Assembly: GCF_019904175.1 (NCBI RefSeq)
Contig: NZ_CP061913.1
Coordinates: 10,912,001 to 10,976,000 of the forward strand
Length of the DNA: 64,000 nucleotides
Direction: 5' to 3'
From: Dactylosporangium vinaceum
GTDB taxonomy: Bacteria; Actinomycetota; Actinomycetes; Mycobacteriales; Micromonosporaceae
Both the position numbers and the translations under genes were made by a program. Below the pieces are notes generated by a model that saw only the letters and a list, made by a program, of their open reading frames with translations, searched no databases and was not told the DNA's origin. Positions 16,339-24,142 of this stretch are shown here, piece after piece; position 1 is the first letter of the stretch, and each line of letters starts with the position of its first letter.

Positions 16339-17289
16339 GTGGACATGGATCCCGAAACCGATGACCCAGAAATCGATGCGCTCGACGCGTACAGCCGGGT
16401 CGTCTCCACCGTGGCGGCCACCCTGCTGCCGAGCGTGGCCAGCCTGACCGTGCGCAGCCGCCGCGGCGAGGGGGCCGGCTCGGCCGTCGTCTACACCTCC
16501 GACGGCTTCACCCTGACCTCGGCCCACGTCGTCGCCGGGGCCGACGGTGGCGTGGCCGAGTTCACCAACGGCGTCGAGACCCGCTTCGACGTCGTCGGCG
16601 CCGACCCGCTCTCCGACCTCGCCGTCCTGCGCATCCGCGAGCCGGGCGGGCCGCCGGCGACCCTTGGCAACGCCGACGACCTGCGCATCGGCCAGCTCGT
16701 CGTGGCCGTCGGCAACCCGCTGGGCCTGGCCGGCTCGGTCACCGCCGGCGTGGTCTCCGCCCTGGGCCGCTCGCTGCCGGTCCGCGACGGCCGCCACCTG
16801 CGCCTGGTCGACGACGTCATCCAGACCGACGCCGCTCTCAACCCCGGCAACTCGGGCGGGGCGCTGTCCGACTCGGCCTCGCGGGTGGTCGGCATCAACA
16901 CGGCGGTGGCGGGGATCGGACTGGGGCTGGCGGTGCCCATCAACAACACGACGCGCGTGATCCTGTCCGAGCTCATGTCCACCGGGCACGTGCGCCGCGC
17001 CTGGCTCGGGGTCGCGGGGGCCACGGTGCCGCTCCCCCAGCCGCTTGCCGCGCGGCTGGGGCAGTCGAAGGCGCTGCGGCTGGCCGAGGTGGTCCCGGGG
17101 AGCCCGGCGGGTGAGGCCGGGCTCTACGTGGGCGACGTGGTGCTCAGTGCCGGCGGGAAGCCGATCACGGGCGTGCAGGACGTGCTGAAGCTGATGCTCG
17201 GCCCGGCGATCGGCGCCCGCCTGCCGATCACCGTGCTACGCAAGGGTGCGCTCGTCGACGTGGTGGCGGTACCGGCGCCGCTCGATTGA
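16339..17289 (+). CDS. HtrA-like trypsin-fold serine protease with PDZ domain
   Basis: 316 aa. The catalytic triad is intact: H63 (SAHVV), D93 (SDLAVL) and S172 (GNSGGAL). A C-terminal PDZ domain follows from about residue 230 (AEVVPGSPAGEAGLYVGDVV). Unlike most actinobacterial HtrA or PepD proteins there is no transmembrane segment or signal peptide; the N-terminus is acidic (MDMDPETDDPEIDAL). It therefore appears cytoplasmic, unless it is exported by another route. It may be cotranscribed with the preceding PLP enzyme. The GTG at 16339 has no strong ribosome binding site; ATG 16345 is equally possible. Confidence 0.9.
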   Translation: MDMDPETDDPEIDALDAYSRVVSTVAATLLPSVASLTVRSRRGEGAGSAVVYTSDGFTLTSAHVVAGADGGVAEFTNGVETRFDVVGADPLSDLAVLRIREPGGPPATLGNADDLRIGQLVVAVGNPLGLAGSVTAGVVSALGRSLPVRDGRHLRLVDDVIQTDAALNPGNSGGALSDSASRVVGINTAVAGIGLGLAVPINNTTRVILSELMSTGHVRRAWLGVAGATVPLPQPLAARLGQSKALRLAEVVPGSPAGEAGLYVGDVVLSAGGKPITGVQDVLKLMLGPAIGARLPITVLRKGALVDVVAVPAPLD

Positions 17290-17298
17290 TCCCGGCGC

Positions 17299-18546
17299 TT
17301 ACGCCAGGCGCTCGATCACCATGGCCATGCCCTGGCCGCCGCCCACGCACATCGTCTCCAGGCCGATCGACTTGTCGTGCCAGTTCAGCGAGTTGATGAG
17401 CGTGCCGGTGATGCGGGCGCCGGTCATGCCGAAGGGGTGGCCGACAGCGATCGCGCCGCCGTTGACGTTGAGCTTCTCGACGGGGATGCCCAGCTGGCGG
17501 TACGACGGGATGACCTGGGCGGCGAACGCCTCGTTGATCTCGACCAGGTCGACGTCGTCGATGGTCATGCCGGCCCGCTTGAGGGCGCTGCGGGACGCCT
17601 CGACCGGGCCGATGCCCATGATCTCCGGGGACATCGCTGTCACGCCGGTGGAGACGATCCGGGCCAGCGGGGTGATGCCGAGCTCGCGGGCCTTGACGTC
17701 GCTCATGACGATGACCGCGGCAGCGCCGTCATTGAGGGGGCAGCAGTTGCCGGCGGTGATGCGACCGTCGGGGCGGAAGACCGGCTTGAGCCCGGCCACG
17801 CCCTCCAGCGTCACGCCCGGGCGCGGGCCGTCGTCGGTGGCGACCACCGTGCCGTCGGGCGTGGTGACCGGCGTGATCTCGCGGGCCCAGAAGCCGTTCT
17901 TGATGGCCGCCTCGGCGAGGTTCTGCGACCGCACGCCGAACTCGTCCATGTCCTCGCGCGTCACGCCCTCGATCTCGGCGAGGTTTTCGGCGGTCTGCCC
18001 CATGGCGACGTAGATGTCGGGCAACTGGCCGTCCTCCCGCGGATCGTGCCAGGCCTCGCCGCCGCCCTCGGCCCGCTTGACCGTGCGCGCATACGCCTCG
18101 GCGAACGCCGGATTCTGCCAGGGGCCGCCGACGGCCGCCTGGGCGTCAGGCGGAAGAGCATCGGAGTTTCCCCGGGCGTACCGCGACACGCACTCCACCC
18201 CCGCCGAGATGAACACGTCGCCCTCGCCGGCCTTGATCGCGTGGAACGCCATCCGGGTCGTCTGCAGCGACGAGGCGCAGTAGCGGGTGGTGGTCGCACC
18301 GGGAAGGTGGTCGAACCCGAGCAGGGTGCTGACCACCCGGGCCATGTTGAAGCCCTGCTCGCCGCCGGGCAGGCCGCAGCCCAGGTACAGGTCCTCGATC
18401 GCCCGCGGATCGAGCTGCGGCACCTTGTCGAGCGCGGCACGGACGATGGTGGCAGCAAGATCGTCGGGGCGGAGGTCGCGCAGCGATCCCTTGACGGCAC
18501 GGCCGATCGGGGACCGGGCGGTGGCAACGATGACAGCTTCCGGCAT
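17299..18546 (-). CDS. Acetyl-CoA C-acyltransferase (thiolase)
   Basis: 415 aa thiolase that cleaves or forms 3-ketoacyl-CoA. The acyl-accepting cysteine is C90 (RYCASSLQTTRMA); the other active-site motifs are GGAIAVGHPFGMTGAR and the C-terminal ETMCVGGGQGMA. The chain length fits a degradative (FadA-like) thiolase. Mycobacteria carry a fadA-type thiolase close to cbs and metB as here. It is the third gene after DUF1232 and cbs on the same strand, 87 bp beyond the start-side end of cbs. The substrate chain length is unknown. Confidence 0.92.
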   Translation of the reverse strand: MPEAVIVATARSPIGRAVKGSLRDLRPDDLAATIVRAALDKVPQLDPRAIEDLYLGCGLPGGEQGFNMARVVSTLLGFDHLPGATTTRYCASSLQTTRMAFHAIKAGEGDVFISAGVECVSRYARGNSDALPPDAQAAVGGPWQNPAFAEAYARTVKRAEGGGEAWHDPREDGQLPDIYVAMGQTAENLAEIEGVTREDMDEFGVRSQNLAEAAIKNGFWAREITPVTTPDGTVVATDDGPRPGVTLEGVAGLKPVFRPDGRITAGNCCPLNDGAAAVIVMSDVKARELGITPLARIVSTGVTAMSPEIMGIGPVEASRSALKRAGMTIDDVDLVEINEAFAAQVIPSYRQLGIPVEKLNVNGGAIAVGHPFGMTGARITGTLINSLNWHDKSIGLETMCVGGGQGMAMVIERLA

Positions 18547-18633
18547 ACCGGAGATGCTACTCGGAGGTAACCCGCCACAAACCCGGCCCACCGAGCCAGA
18601 ATTGTCACACCGGGTGCACAAACCCGCTGAAGA

Positions 18634-19998
18634 TCAGGTCAGGTGCGCCAGCAGGTCCTGCCGCGTGATGACCCCGGCCGGCTTGCCGTCGATGAGCACC
18701 ACGGCGGCGTCGGCCTTCTCCAGCAGCGCCACCGCCTCGCTCACCGGCTGCCCACCGCCGATCATCGGTAGCGGGTCGGCCATGTGGCGCTCCACCATGT
18801 CGTGCAGGTGGGCCTGGCCCGAGAAGAGCGCGTCGAGCAGGTCGCGCTCGGCGATCGCCCCCGCCACCTCGCCGGTGACGACCGGCGGCTCGGCCTTGAG
18901 GACGGGCAGCTGCGAGACGCCGTACTCGCGCATGTAGTCGATCGCGTCGCGCACCGTCTCGTTGGGGTGGATGTGCACCATGCCGGGGACGCGGCCGTCC
19001 TTGCCGATCAGGACGTCGGCGACGGTCGGCGTCTGGTCGGCGGTGTGCAGGAAGCCGTACCGGGCCATCCAACCGTCGTTGAAGATCTTGGAGAGGTACC
19101 CCCGGCCGCCGTCGGGGAGCAGGACGACCACGACGTCGTCCGGGCCGGCCGCGCGGGCGACCTTCAGCGCCGCGGCCACGGCCATGCCGCAGGACCCGCC
19201 GACGAGCAGGCCCTCCTCGCGGGCCAGGCGGCGGGTGAGGTCGAACGACTCCTTGTCGGACACCTCGACGATCTCGTCGCAGATGGTCCGGTCGTACGTG
19301 GTGGGCCAGAAGTCCTCGCCGACGCCCTCGACCAGGTAGGGCCGGCCGGTCCCGCCGGAGTACACGGAGCCCTCCGGGTCGGCCCCGACGATGCGCACCC
19401 GGCCCTCGGACGCCTCTTTCAAGAACTTTCCAGCGCCCGAGATGGTACCGCCGGTCCCCACCCCGGCCACGAAGTGCGTGACGCGACCGTCGGTCTGCTG
19501 CCAGACCTCGGGCCCGGTGGTCTCGTAGTGCGAGCGCGGGTTGGCCGGGTTGGCGTACTGGTCCGGCTTCCACGCACCGGGGATGTCCCGGGCCAGGCGG
19601 TCGGACACGTTGTAGTAGGACCGCGGGTCCTCCGGCGCGACGGCCGTGGGGCAGACGACGACCTCGGCCCCGTAGGCGCGCAGGACGTTCTGCTTGTCCT
19701 CGCTGACCTTGTCGGGGCAGACGAAGACGCAGCGGTACCCCTTCAGCTGCGCCACCAGCGCCAGCCCGACTCCGGTGTTGCCGGACGTCGGCTCGACGAT
19801 GGTGCCGCCCGGCTGGAGCAGGCCCGCCTTCTCGGCCTCTTCGACCATCCGCAGCGCGATACGGTCCTTCACGCTCCCGCCCGGATTCAGGTACTCGACC
19901 TTGGCCAGGACGGTGGCGGAGATGCCGGCGGTCACGTTGCGGAGCCGGACGAGGGGGGTATTGCCCACCAACTCGACGACGTTGTCGTAGTAGCGCAC
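18634..19998 (-). CDS. cbs: Cystathionine beta-synthase
   Basis: 454 aa. The PLP fold domain carries K44 in GGSVKDRIA, the substrate loop TSGNTG and the phosphate loop GTGGT. Two CBS motifs in the C-terminal 120 residues form a regulatory module (PGMVHIHPNETVRDAID and DPLPMIGGGQPVSEAV). It condenses serine and homocysteine to cystathionine, the first step of reverse trans-sulfuration towards cysteine, the precursor of mycothiol. The start is GTG 19998. The tandem CBS module argues for CBS rather than O-acetylserine sulfhydrylase. The DUF1232 gene ends 18 bp upstream. Confidence 0.94.
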   Translation of the reverse strand: MRYYDNVVELVGNTPLVRLRNVTAGISATVLAKVEYLNPGGSVKDRIALRMVEEAEKAGLLQPGGTIVEPTSGNTGVGLALVAQLKGYRCVFVCPDKVSEDKQNVLRAYGAEVVVCPTAVAPEDPRSYYNVSDRLARDIPGAWKPDQYANPANPRSHYETTGPEVWQQTDGRVTHFVAGVGTGGTISGAGKFLKEASEGRVRIVGADPEGSVYSGGTGRPYLVEGVGEDFWPTTYDRTICDEIVEVSDKESFDLTRRLAREEGLLVGGSCGMAVAAALKVARAAGPDDVVVVLLPDGGRGYLSKIFNDGWMARYGFLHTADQTPTVADVLIGKDGRVPGMVHIHPNETVRDAIDYMREYGVSQLPVLKAEPPVVTGEVAGAIAERDLLDALFSGQAHLHDMVERHMADPLPMIGGGQPVSEAVALLEKADAAVVLIDGKPAGVITRQDLLAHLT

Positions 19999-20016
19999 GC
20001 CGCCAGCGTAGCGGGC

Positions 20017-20367
20017 CTATCGGATGACGTGTCCCGGGATCACTGTCTCGCGCCGCTTCTCCCACTCGAGGAAGCGCTCCAGCTCGTCCATCAGGGCGCC
20101 GGCGAAGTACCCGGCCACGGCCAGGTCGTCGACGAGCCCCAGCACGAACAGGAACGCCTCGGGCACCGCGTCGATCGGGGAGATGATGTACGCCCCGGCC
20201 ACGGCCAGCATCGCCAGCCGCTTCCCGCCGTCGTACTCACCCTTCATCGTGGCCTTGACCATGCGCGGAATCGCCGCGATGCGCCTCCCGACACCCGGTG
20301 TGTCCGGTCGGAACACACGCGCGAGCGCCGTCCACGCCAACCGCCGCCGCAGCGCCCTGTCCGCCAT
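20017..20367 (-). CDS. DUF1232 (YkvA-family) small membrane protein
   Basis: 116 aa. It contains the family signature YIISPIDAVPEAFLFVLGLVDD (about residues 60-82), a short hydrophobic hairpin typical of DUF1232. The function is unknown. I chose ATG 20367 because GAGAGGG lies 9-15 nt upstream; a GTG at 20376 is possible. It is the first gene of the DUF1232, cbs, thiolase unit, divergent from the PPOX gene. Confidence 0.88.
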   Translation of the reverse strand: MADRALRRRLAWTALARVFRPDTPGVGRRIAAIPRMVKATMKGEYDGGKRLAMLAVAGAYIISPIDAVPEAFLFVLGLVDDLAVAGYFAGALMDELERFLEWEKRRETVIPGHVIR

Positions 20368-20441
20368 GATGACCACCCTCTCTGCCCTTGCCTATGAATG
20401 TAACGGTGGCTGTCATCAGGTGCCGGAGTAAGAATTGCGTC

Positions 20442-20855
20442 ATGGACCTTGATGAGGCTCGGACGGTACTGACGGACCAGCACCACGCCGTCCTGGCCAC
20501 CCGCCGCAAGGACGGCGGCGTGCAGATGTCGCCGGTCGCGGTGGCCGTCGACGCCGAGGGCCGGGCGGTGATCAGCAGCCGGGTGCCGGCGTACAAGGTG
20601 CGCAACCTGCAGCGCGACCCCCGCGCGGCGCTCTGCGTGCTGCCCGACGGGTTCTTCGGCCGCTGGATCCAGGTCGAGGGCGAGGCCGACATCGTGCTGC
20701 CGCCGGACAGCGTCGAAGGTTTGGTCGACTACTACCGGCGGGCAACCGGAGGGGAACACCCCGACTGGGACGATTACCGGGCGGCGATGATCCGGGAACA
20801 GCGGGTCCTCATCCGGGTCACCCTGCACCGGGCCGGACCGGACAAGTCGGGATGA
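20442..20855 (+). CDS. PPOX-class flavin/deazaflavin (F420)-dependent protein
   Basis: 137 aa, split-barrel pyridoxamine-5'-phosphate-oxidase-like fold. Visible signatures are HAVLATRRKDGGVQMSPV, YKVRNLQRDPRAALCVL and WIQVEGEAD. This size and pattern match the actinobacterial F420-binding PPOX subfamily that reduces or oxidises diverse cofactor-like substrates. The cofactor choice (FMN or F420) is inferred. GGAG lies 13 nt before ATG 20442. Confidence 0.85.
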   Translation: MDLDEARTVLTDQHHAVLATRRKDGGVQMSPVAVAVDAEGRAVISSRVPAYKVRNLQRDPRAALCVLPDGFFGRWIQVEGEADIVLPPDSVEGLVDYYRRATGGEHPDWDDYRAAMIREQRVLIRVTLHRAGPDKSG

Positions 20856-20951
20856 GGTCAGGTCGGGGTAGGGACAACGGCGGCGAATACTTGGGGGGCG
20901 GAGGTTAGCCTCGGGTTCGCGAGGACCGTGGGGTCGGAAAGGTCGGGGGCG

Positions 20952-21986
20952 GTGAAACTGCAGTCGGAGCAGGTCAAGCGGATAGCAACGGCGGCGGCGG
21001 TCGGCGGCGGGGGCGTGGCCGGGGCGGGCGTGTTGTTCTACGGACTGGTACTCGGCCAGGCACTCCTGGCCCGCAAGACGATCCCCCAGGTGGTGAGCCC
21101 ACCCCCGCGCGCCGACGGCCTGTACGGTGCCGACTTCGGCGGCGAGCCGGTGCGGCTGGTGGTGCTCGGCGACTCGTCGGCCGCCGGTTACGGTGCGGAG
21201 AGCCCCAGCGAGACCTTCGCCGCCGCGGTCGCGGCCGGCCTGGCCGAGCAGCTGCAGCGCCCGGTGCGGATGCGCTGCCTGGCCGTGGTCGGCGCCGAGT
21301 CCAAGGGCCTCCCGCCGCAGACCGAGGTAGCCCTCCGCCAGCGGCCGGACATCGCCGTCATCTGCATCGGCGGCAACGACGTGACCCACCGGGTCCGCAT
21401 CCCCACCGCCATCCACCACCTCGTGCGCTCCGTGCGGATGCTGCGCGACGCGGGCGTCGAGGTCGTCGTCGGCACCTGCCCCGACCTTGGCACGATCCGC
21501 CCGATCCAGCCGCCGCTGCGCTGGCTGGCCCGGCACTGGAGCCGCCAGATGGCCACCGCCCAGACCATCGCCGTCGTCGAGGCCGGGGGCCGCACGGTGT
21601 CACTCGGCGACCTGCTGGGCGAGCTCTTCTACGCCGAGCCCGACCGCATGTTCAGCCTGGACCGCTTCCACCCGTCCGGCGCCGGCTACCTGGCCGCGGC
21701 CCAGGCCGTTCTGCCGACCGCGGTGGCCGCCCTGACCGAGCCCGACCACCCGGCCGGCCTGCCCGCGACCGCGGAGGACGCCCTGACCGCCGGCGAGGGC
21801 GTGCGCTCCCTGCCCCAGGCCGCCGCCGAGGCCGCGCACAGCCCCGGCACCGAGGTCAGCGCCGCCCAGGTGGCCGGCCACGACCGCGGCCCCGGGGGCC
21901 GCTGGGCCCAGCTGCGCCGCCGCGTCTGGCTCCGCCTGCCGCAACAGTCCGCCCGCACGCCCGACCGGACCGCGGAGGCGGCATGA
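20952..21986 (+). CDS. SGNH/GDSL hydrolase, membrane-anchored
   Basis: 344 aa. An N-terminal hydrophobic stretch (about residues 12-38) probably serves as an uncleaved anchor or signal. The SGNH blocks are intact: nucleophile S75 in LGDSSAAGYG, oxyanion GGNDVTH and the catalytic D/H in DRFHPSG. The C-terminal 80 residues are Ala/Pro-rich. An extracytoplasmic esterase or lipase is the likely role. GTG 20952 is chosen for the GGAAAGG upstream; GTG 20928 is the alternative. It is paralogous to the protein at 22859, from which it is separated by a repeat array. A similar exported SGNH esterase sits near cbs in mycobacteria. Confidence 0.88.
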   Translation: MKLQSEQVKRIATAAAVGGGGVAGAGVLFYGLVLGQALLARKTIPQVVSPPPRADGLYGADFGGEPVRLVVLGDSSAAGYGAESPSETFAAAVAAGLAEQLQRPVRMRCLAVVGAESKGLPPQTEVALRQRPDIAVICIGGNDVTHRVRIPTAIHHLVRSVRMLRDAGVEVVVGTCPDLGTIRPIQPPLRWLARHWSRQMATAQTIAVVEAGGRTVSLGDLLGELFYAEPDRMFSLDRFHPSGAGYLAAAQAVLPTAVAALTEPDHPAGLPATAEDALTAGEGVRSLPQAAAEAAHSPGTEVSAAQVAGHDRGPGGRWAQLRRRVWLRLPQQSARTPDRTAEAA

Positions 21987-22735
21987 GCGCCCAGGCCGCT
22001 TCGTGCCCGTCCGCGCCTTCAGACCCCGGCCGGGAGGGCTCAGCGCGACGCCGCCGCTTCCACCGGCACCGGCCCGATCTCGGCAGCCGCCCGGTCGGCG
22101 CGGGGGTTGCTCCGGTCCGCGCGGAAGCTCCCGCTGCCCTGGTCCGCGCGGAAGTCCCCGCCGCTCTGGTCCGCGCGGAAGCTCTCACTGCCCTGGTCCG
22201 CGCGGAAGCTCCCGCCGCTCTGGTCCGCGCGGAAGCTCTCACTGCCCTGGTCCGCGCGGAAGTCCCCGCCGCTCTGGTCCGCGCGGAAGCTCTCACTGCC
22301 CTGGTCCGCGCGGAAGCTCCCGCCGCTCTGGTCCGCGCGGAAGCTCTCACTGCCCTGGTCCGCGCGGAAGCTCCCGCCGCTCTGGTCCGCGCGGAAGCTC
22401 TCACTGCCCTGGTCCGCGCGGAAGCTCCCGCCGCTCCGGTCCGCGCGGAAGCTCTCACTGCCCTGGTCCGCGCGGAAGCTCCCGCCGCTCCGGTCCGCAC
22501 GGCCGCCGACCCGGTCGATGCCGGCCCCGCTTGGGTCGGTGCAGGCCGCGCTCGGGTCGGTGCGGGCCGCGCTCGGGTCGACGCCGGCCGCGCTCGGGTC
22601 GACGCCGGCCGCGCTCAGGTCGACGCCGGCCGCGCTCAGGTCGGTGCGGGCTGCACTCGAGTCGACGCCGGCCGCGCTCCGGTCGACGCCGGGCGCGCTT
22701 GGGTCGACGCTGGAGCGGCTGCGGTGCCATCATGA
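21983..22735 (+). CDS. Repeat-encoded ORF between two SGNH genes, coding status doubtful
   Basis: 250 aa. The ATG overlaps the stop of the SGNH gene (ATGA), the best argument that it is translated. After about 45 basic residues it consists of 14 nine-residue units of the type VRAEAPAAL/VRAEALTAL, then about 10 seven-residue units of the type DAGRARV. All three plus-strand frames stay open across the arrays. GC3 is actually higher in another frame (reading SARKLPPLW/SARKLSLPW), so frame choice by codon bias conflicts with frame choice by start context. There is no known domain. It may be a real low-complexity protein or a non-coding minisatellite. Confidence 0.35.
   Translation: MSAQAASCPSAPSDPGREGSARRRRFHRHRPDLGSRPVGAGVAPVRAEAPAALVRAEVPAALVRAEALTALVRAEAPAALVRAEALTALVRAEVPAALVRAEALTALVRAEAPAALVRAEALTALVRAEAPAALVRAEALTALVRAEAPAAPVRAEALTALVRAEAPAAPVRTAADPVDAGPAWVGAGRARVGAGRARVDAGRARVDAGRAQVDAGRAQVGAGCTRVDAGRAPVDAGRAWVDAGAAAVPS
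22115..22492 (+). repeat. 27-bp minisatellite, 14 units, with 54-bp higher order
   Basis: Fourteen head-to-tail 27-bp units all begin GTCCGCGCGGAAG, in perfect phase without a single indel. From the third unit on, two variants alternate, one continuing CTCCCGCCGCTCTG and one CTCTCACTGCCCTG, so the underlying duplication unit is 54 bp. There are no spacers, which excludes CRISPR. Confidence 0.95.
22514..22723 (+). repeat. 21-bp tandem array, 9 units plus one degenerate
   Basis: Units start at 22514 and every 21 bp to 22682, of the type GTCGACGCCGGCCGCGCTCGG, with GTCGGTGCGGGCC variants; a tenth unit from 22703 is degenerate. Unit length and sequence differ from the adjoining 27-bp array, so two independent expansions lie side by side. 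Confidence 0.9.
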
Positions 22736-22858
22736 GCGTCCCCCGGAATTCGCCGGTCGTTGTGATGGGGTTCATTCGTCCAGATTTGCCCCTTGTTCGC
22801 ACCGCCCGGCCCATGATTCGATGGACTGCCGGACACTTGCCGGAACGGAGGTGACGGC

Positions 22859-23641
22859 GTGGGTGTCGTAAAGCGCCTGGCCAAGCTCACGGGTTTCACG
22901 GTGGCCGCCGGTGCGGTCGGCGGGGCCGCCGTCCTCACCGCGCAGGCCGTCGCCGCGCGGACGCGCAACTACGCCAAGCCCGACATGCGCCTGGCGATGC
23001 GCTCGTCGATCGGCGGCACCGGCAAGCCCCCCATGCGCCTGGTCCTGCTGGGCGACGCGACAGCACTCGGCGTGGGCGTCGACCGCGTGGCCGACACGGT
23101 GGGCGGCCAGCTCGCCGCGCTCCTGGCCGAGGGCTCGGCCGGCCGCCGGGTGGAGCTGTCGAGCGTCGCAGTGGCCGGATCGAGGTCCTCGGACCTGGCC
23201 ACCCAGGTAGCCCGCGCCCTGGTCGGCCCGGCTCCAGACGTGGCCCTGGTGCTGGTCGGCACCAACGACGTCACCCACCTGACCGGCATCACCGAGGCCG
23301 CCGAACACCTGGGTGCCGCCTGCCGCCGCCTCTACGACGCAAACATCCCCGTGGTCGTCGGCACCTGCCCCGACTTCGGCGCCCTGCGCGCCTTCGCCCC
23401 ACCCCTACGCCAACTCCTGGGCCTACGCAGCCGCCGAGTAGCCCGCCTCCAGGCCGCCGCCGCCGGCGCCGAGGGCGCCGTGGTCGTGGACCTGGGCGCC
23501 CGCACAGGCCCAGTCTTCCGAGCCGACGAGGGCACCCTGTGCCACGACGGCTTCCACCCCTCAGCCGACGGCTACCGAGTCTGGGCCCACGCCCTCCTAC
23601 CCGCCATCGAGGAAGCCGCCACCGTCCGCCGCACAGCATGA
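22859..23641 (+). CDS. SGNH-hydrolase-fold protein lacking the catalytic serine
   Basis: 260 aa, paralogous to the SGNH hydrolase 0.9 kb upstream: N-terminal hydrophobic anchor (about residues 12-33), GTNDVTH oxyanion block and DGFHPSADGY with the catalytic D/H. The nucleophile motif, however, reads LLGDATALG: codon 67 (23057-23059) is GCG (Ala) where the upstream paralogue has TCG (Ser) at the equivalent codon. It is therefore either an inactive binding protein, uses the neighbouring Thr68, or holds a sequencing error. The start GTG 22859 follows GGAGGTGACGGC. Confidence 0.85.
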   Translation: MGVVKRLAKLTGFTVAAGAVGGAAVLTAQAVAARTRNYAKPDMRLAMRSSIGGTGKPPMRLVLLGDATALGVGVDRVADTVGGQLAALLAEGSAGRRVELSSVAVAGSRSSDLATQVARALVGPAPDVALVLVGTNDVTHLTGITEAAEHLGAACRRLYDANIPVVVGTCPDFGALRAFAPPLRQLLGLRSRRVARLQAAAAGAEGAVVVDLGARTGPVFRADEGTLCHDGFHPSADGYRVWAHALLPAIEEAATVRRTA

Positions 23642-24142
23642 CCCACTGAGGCCCGCACCAACGCTCCACCACAGCCGCCAGCACCGCCCGGGCTCACCCC
23701 ACCGCATCCGTGCGCATGCCCTCCTCCCCACCGCATCCGTGCGCACGCCCCTCCTCCCCACGTCGAACAAGCCGCCACCGCGGCGCCGGCGTGCACACCG
23801 CGGTCGACACGAACCCGGGCCGGAAGTACAGCGGTCGACGGCGGCCGGTAGCACCGGGTGGTGACGCATTCGAAGGCCGGACTCGGCCCAACTCATGGCG
23901 CAACTGATTCCTCACTGCTGCATCCTCTGGCCCGTATTACTCGACCGGTACGCCAATCCGGCTGCGCTATAGGCGTCGCAGTGCGCTAGACGGTCGACAA
24001 ACGAGCTCCGATCAAACAACGGCAAGTGCTGAGCGCCCCTTCCCAGTTCGTGGTTCGAGAGAAGCGTATGGATCGCGGCGTTAGCCCAGCGTTAAGGATT
24101 TTGCTAACGCTGGGTTAACACCGGGGCCGGGATGATAGTCAT
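23642..24142. other. Intergenic region of 500 bp
   Basis: No convincing gene. It contains a two-copy 29/30-bp direct repeat at 23697-23755 (units beginning CCCCACCGCATCCGTGCGCA), a stretch of lower GC from about 23900, and the palindrome at 24080-24119. Short open frames here have no ribosome binding site and no recognisable product. Confidence 0.7.
24080..24119. promoter_or_regulatory. 15-bp inverted repeat, candidate operator
   Basis: GTTAGCCCAGCGTTA (24080-24094) pairs with TAACGCTGGGTTAAC (24105-24119) with one mismatch and a 10-nt AT-rich spacer. It ends 23 bp before the start of the Pro/Ala-rich ORF, where an operator or attenuator would sit. Confidence 0.5.

Noticed and set aside
22115..22492. 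CRISPR-like array
   Set aside because: Units are contiguous with no unique spacers and no cas genes are present; it is a minisatellite.
21856..22500. Minus-strand repeat ORF (ASARTRA-type)
   Set aside because: Antisense to the minisatellite and the SGNH 3' end; no ribosome binding site and the frame is open only because of the repeat.
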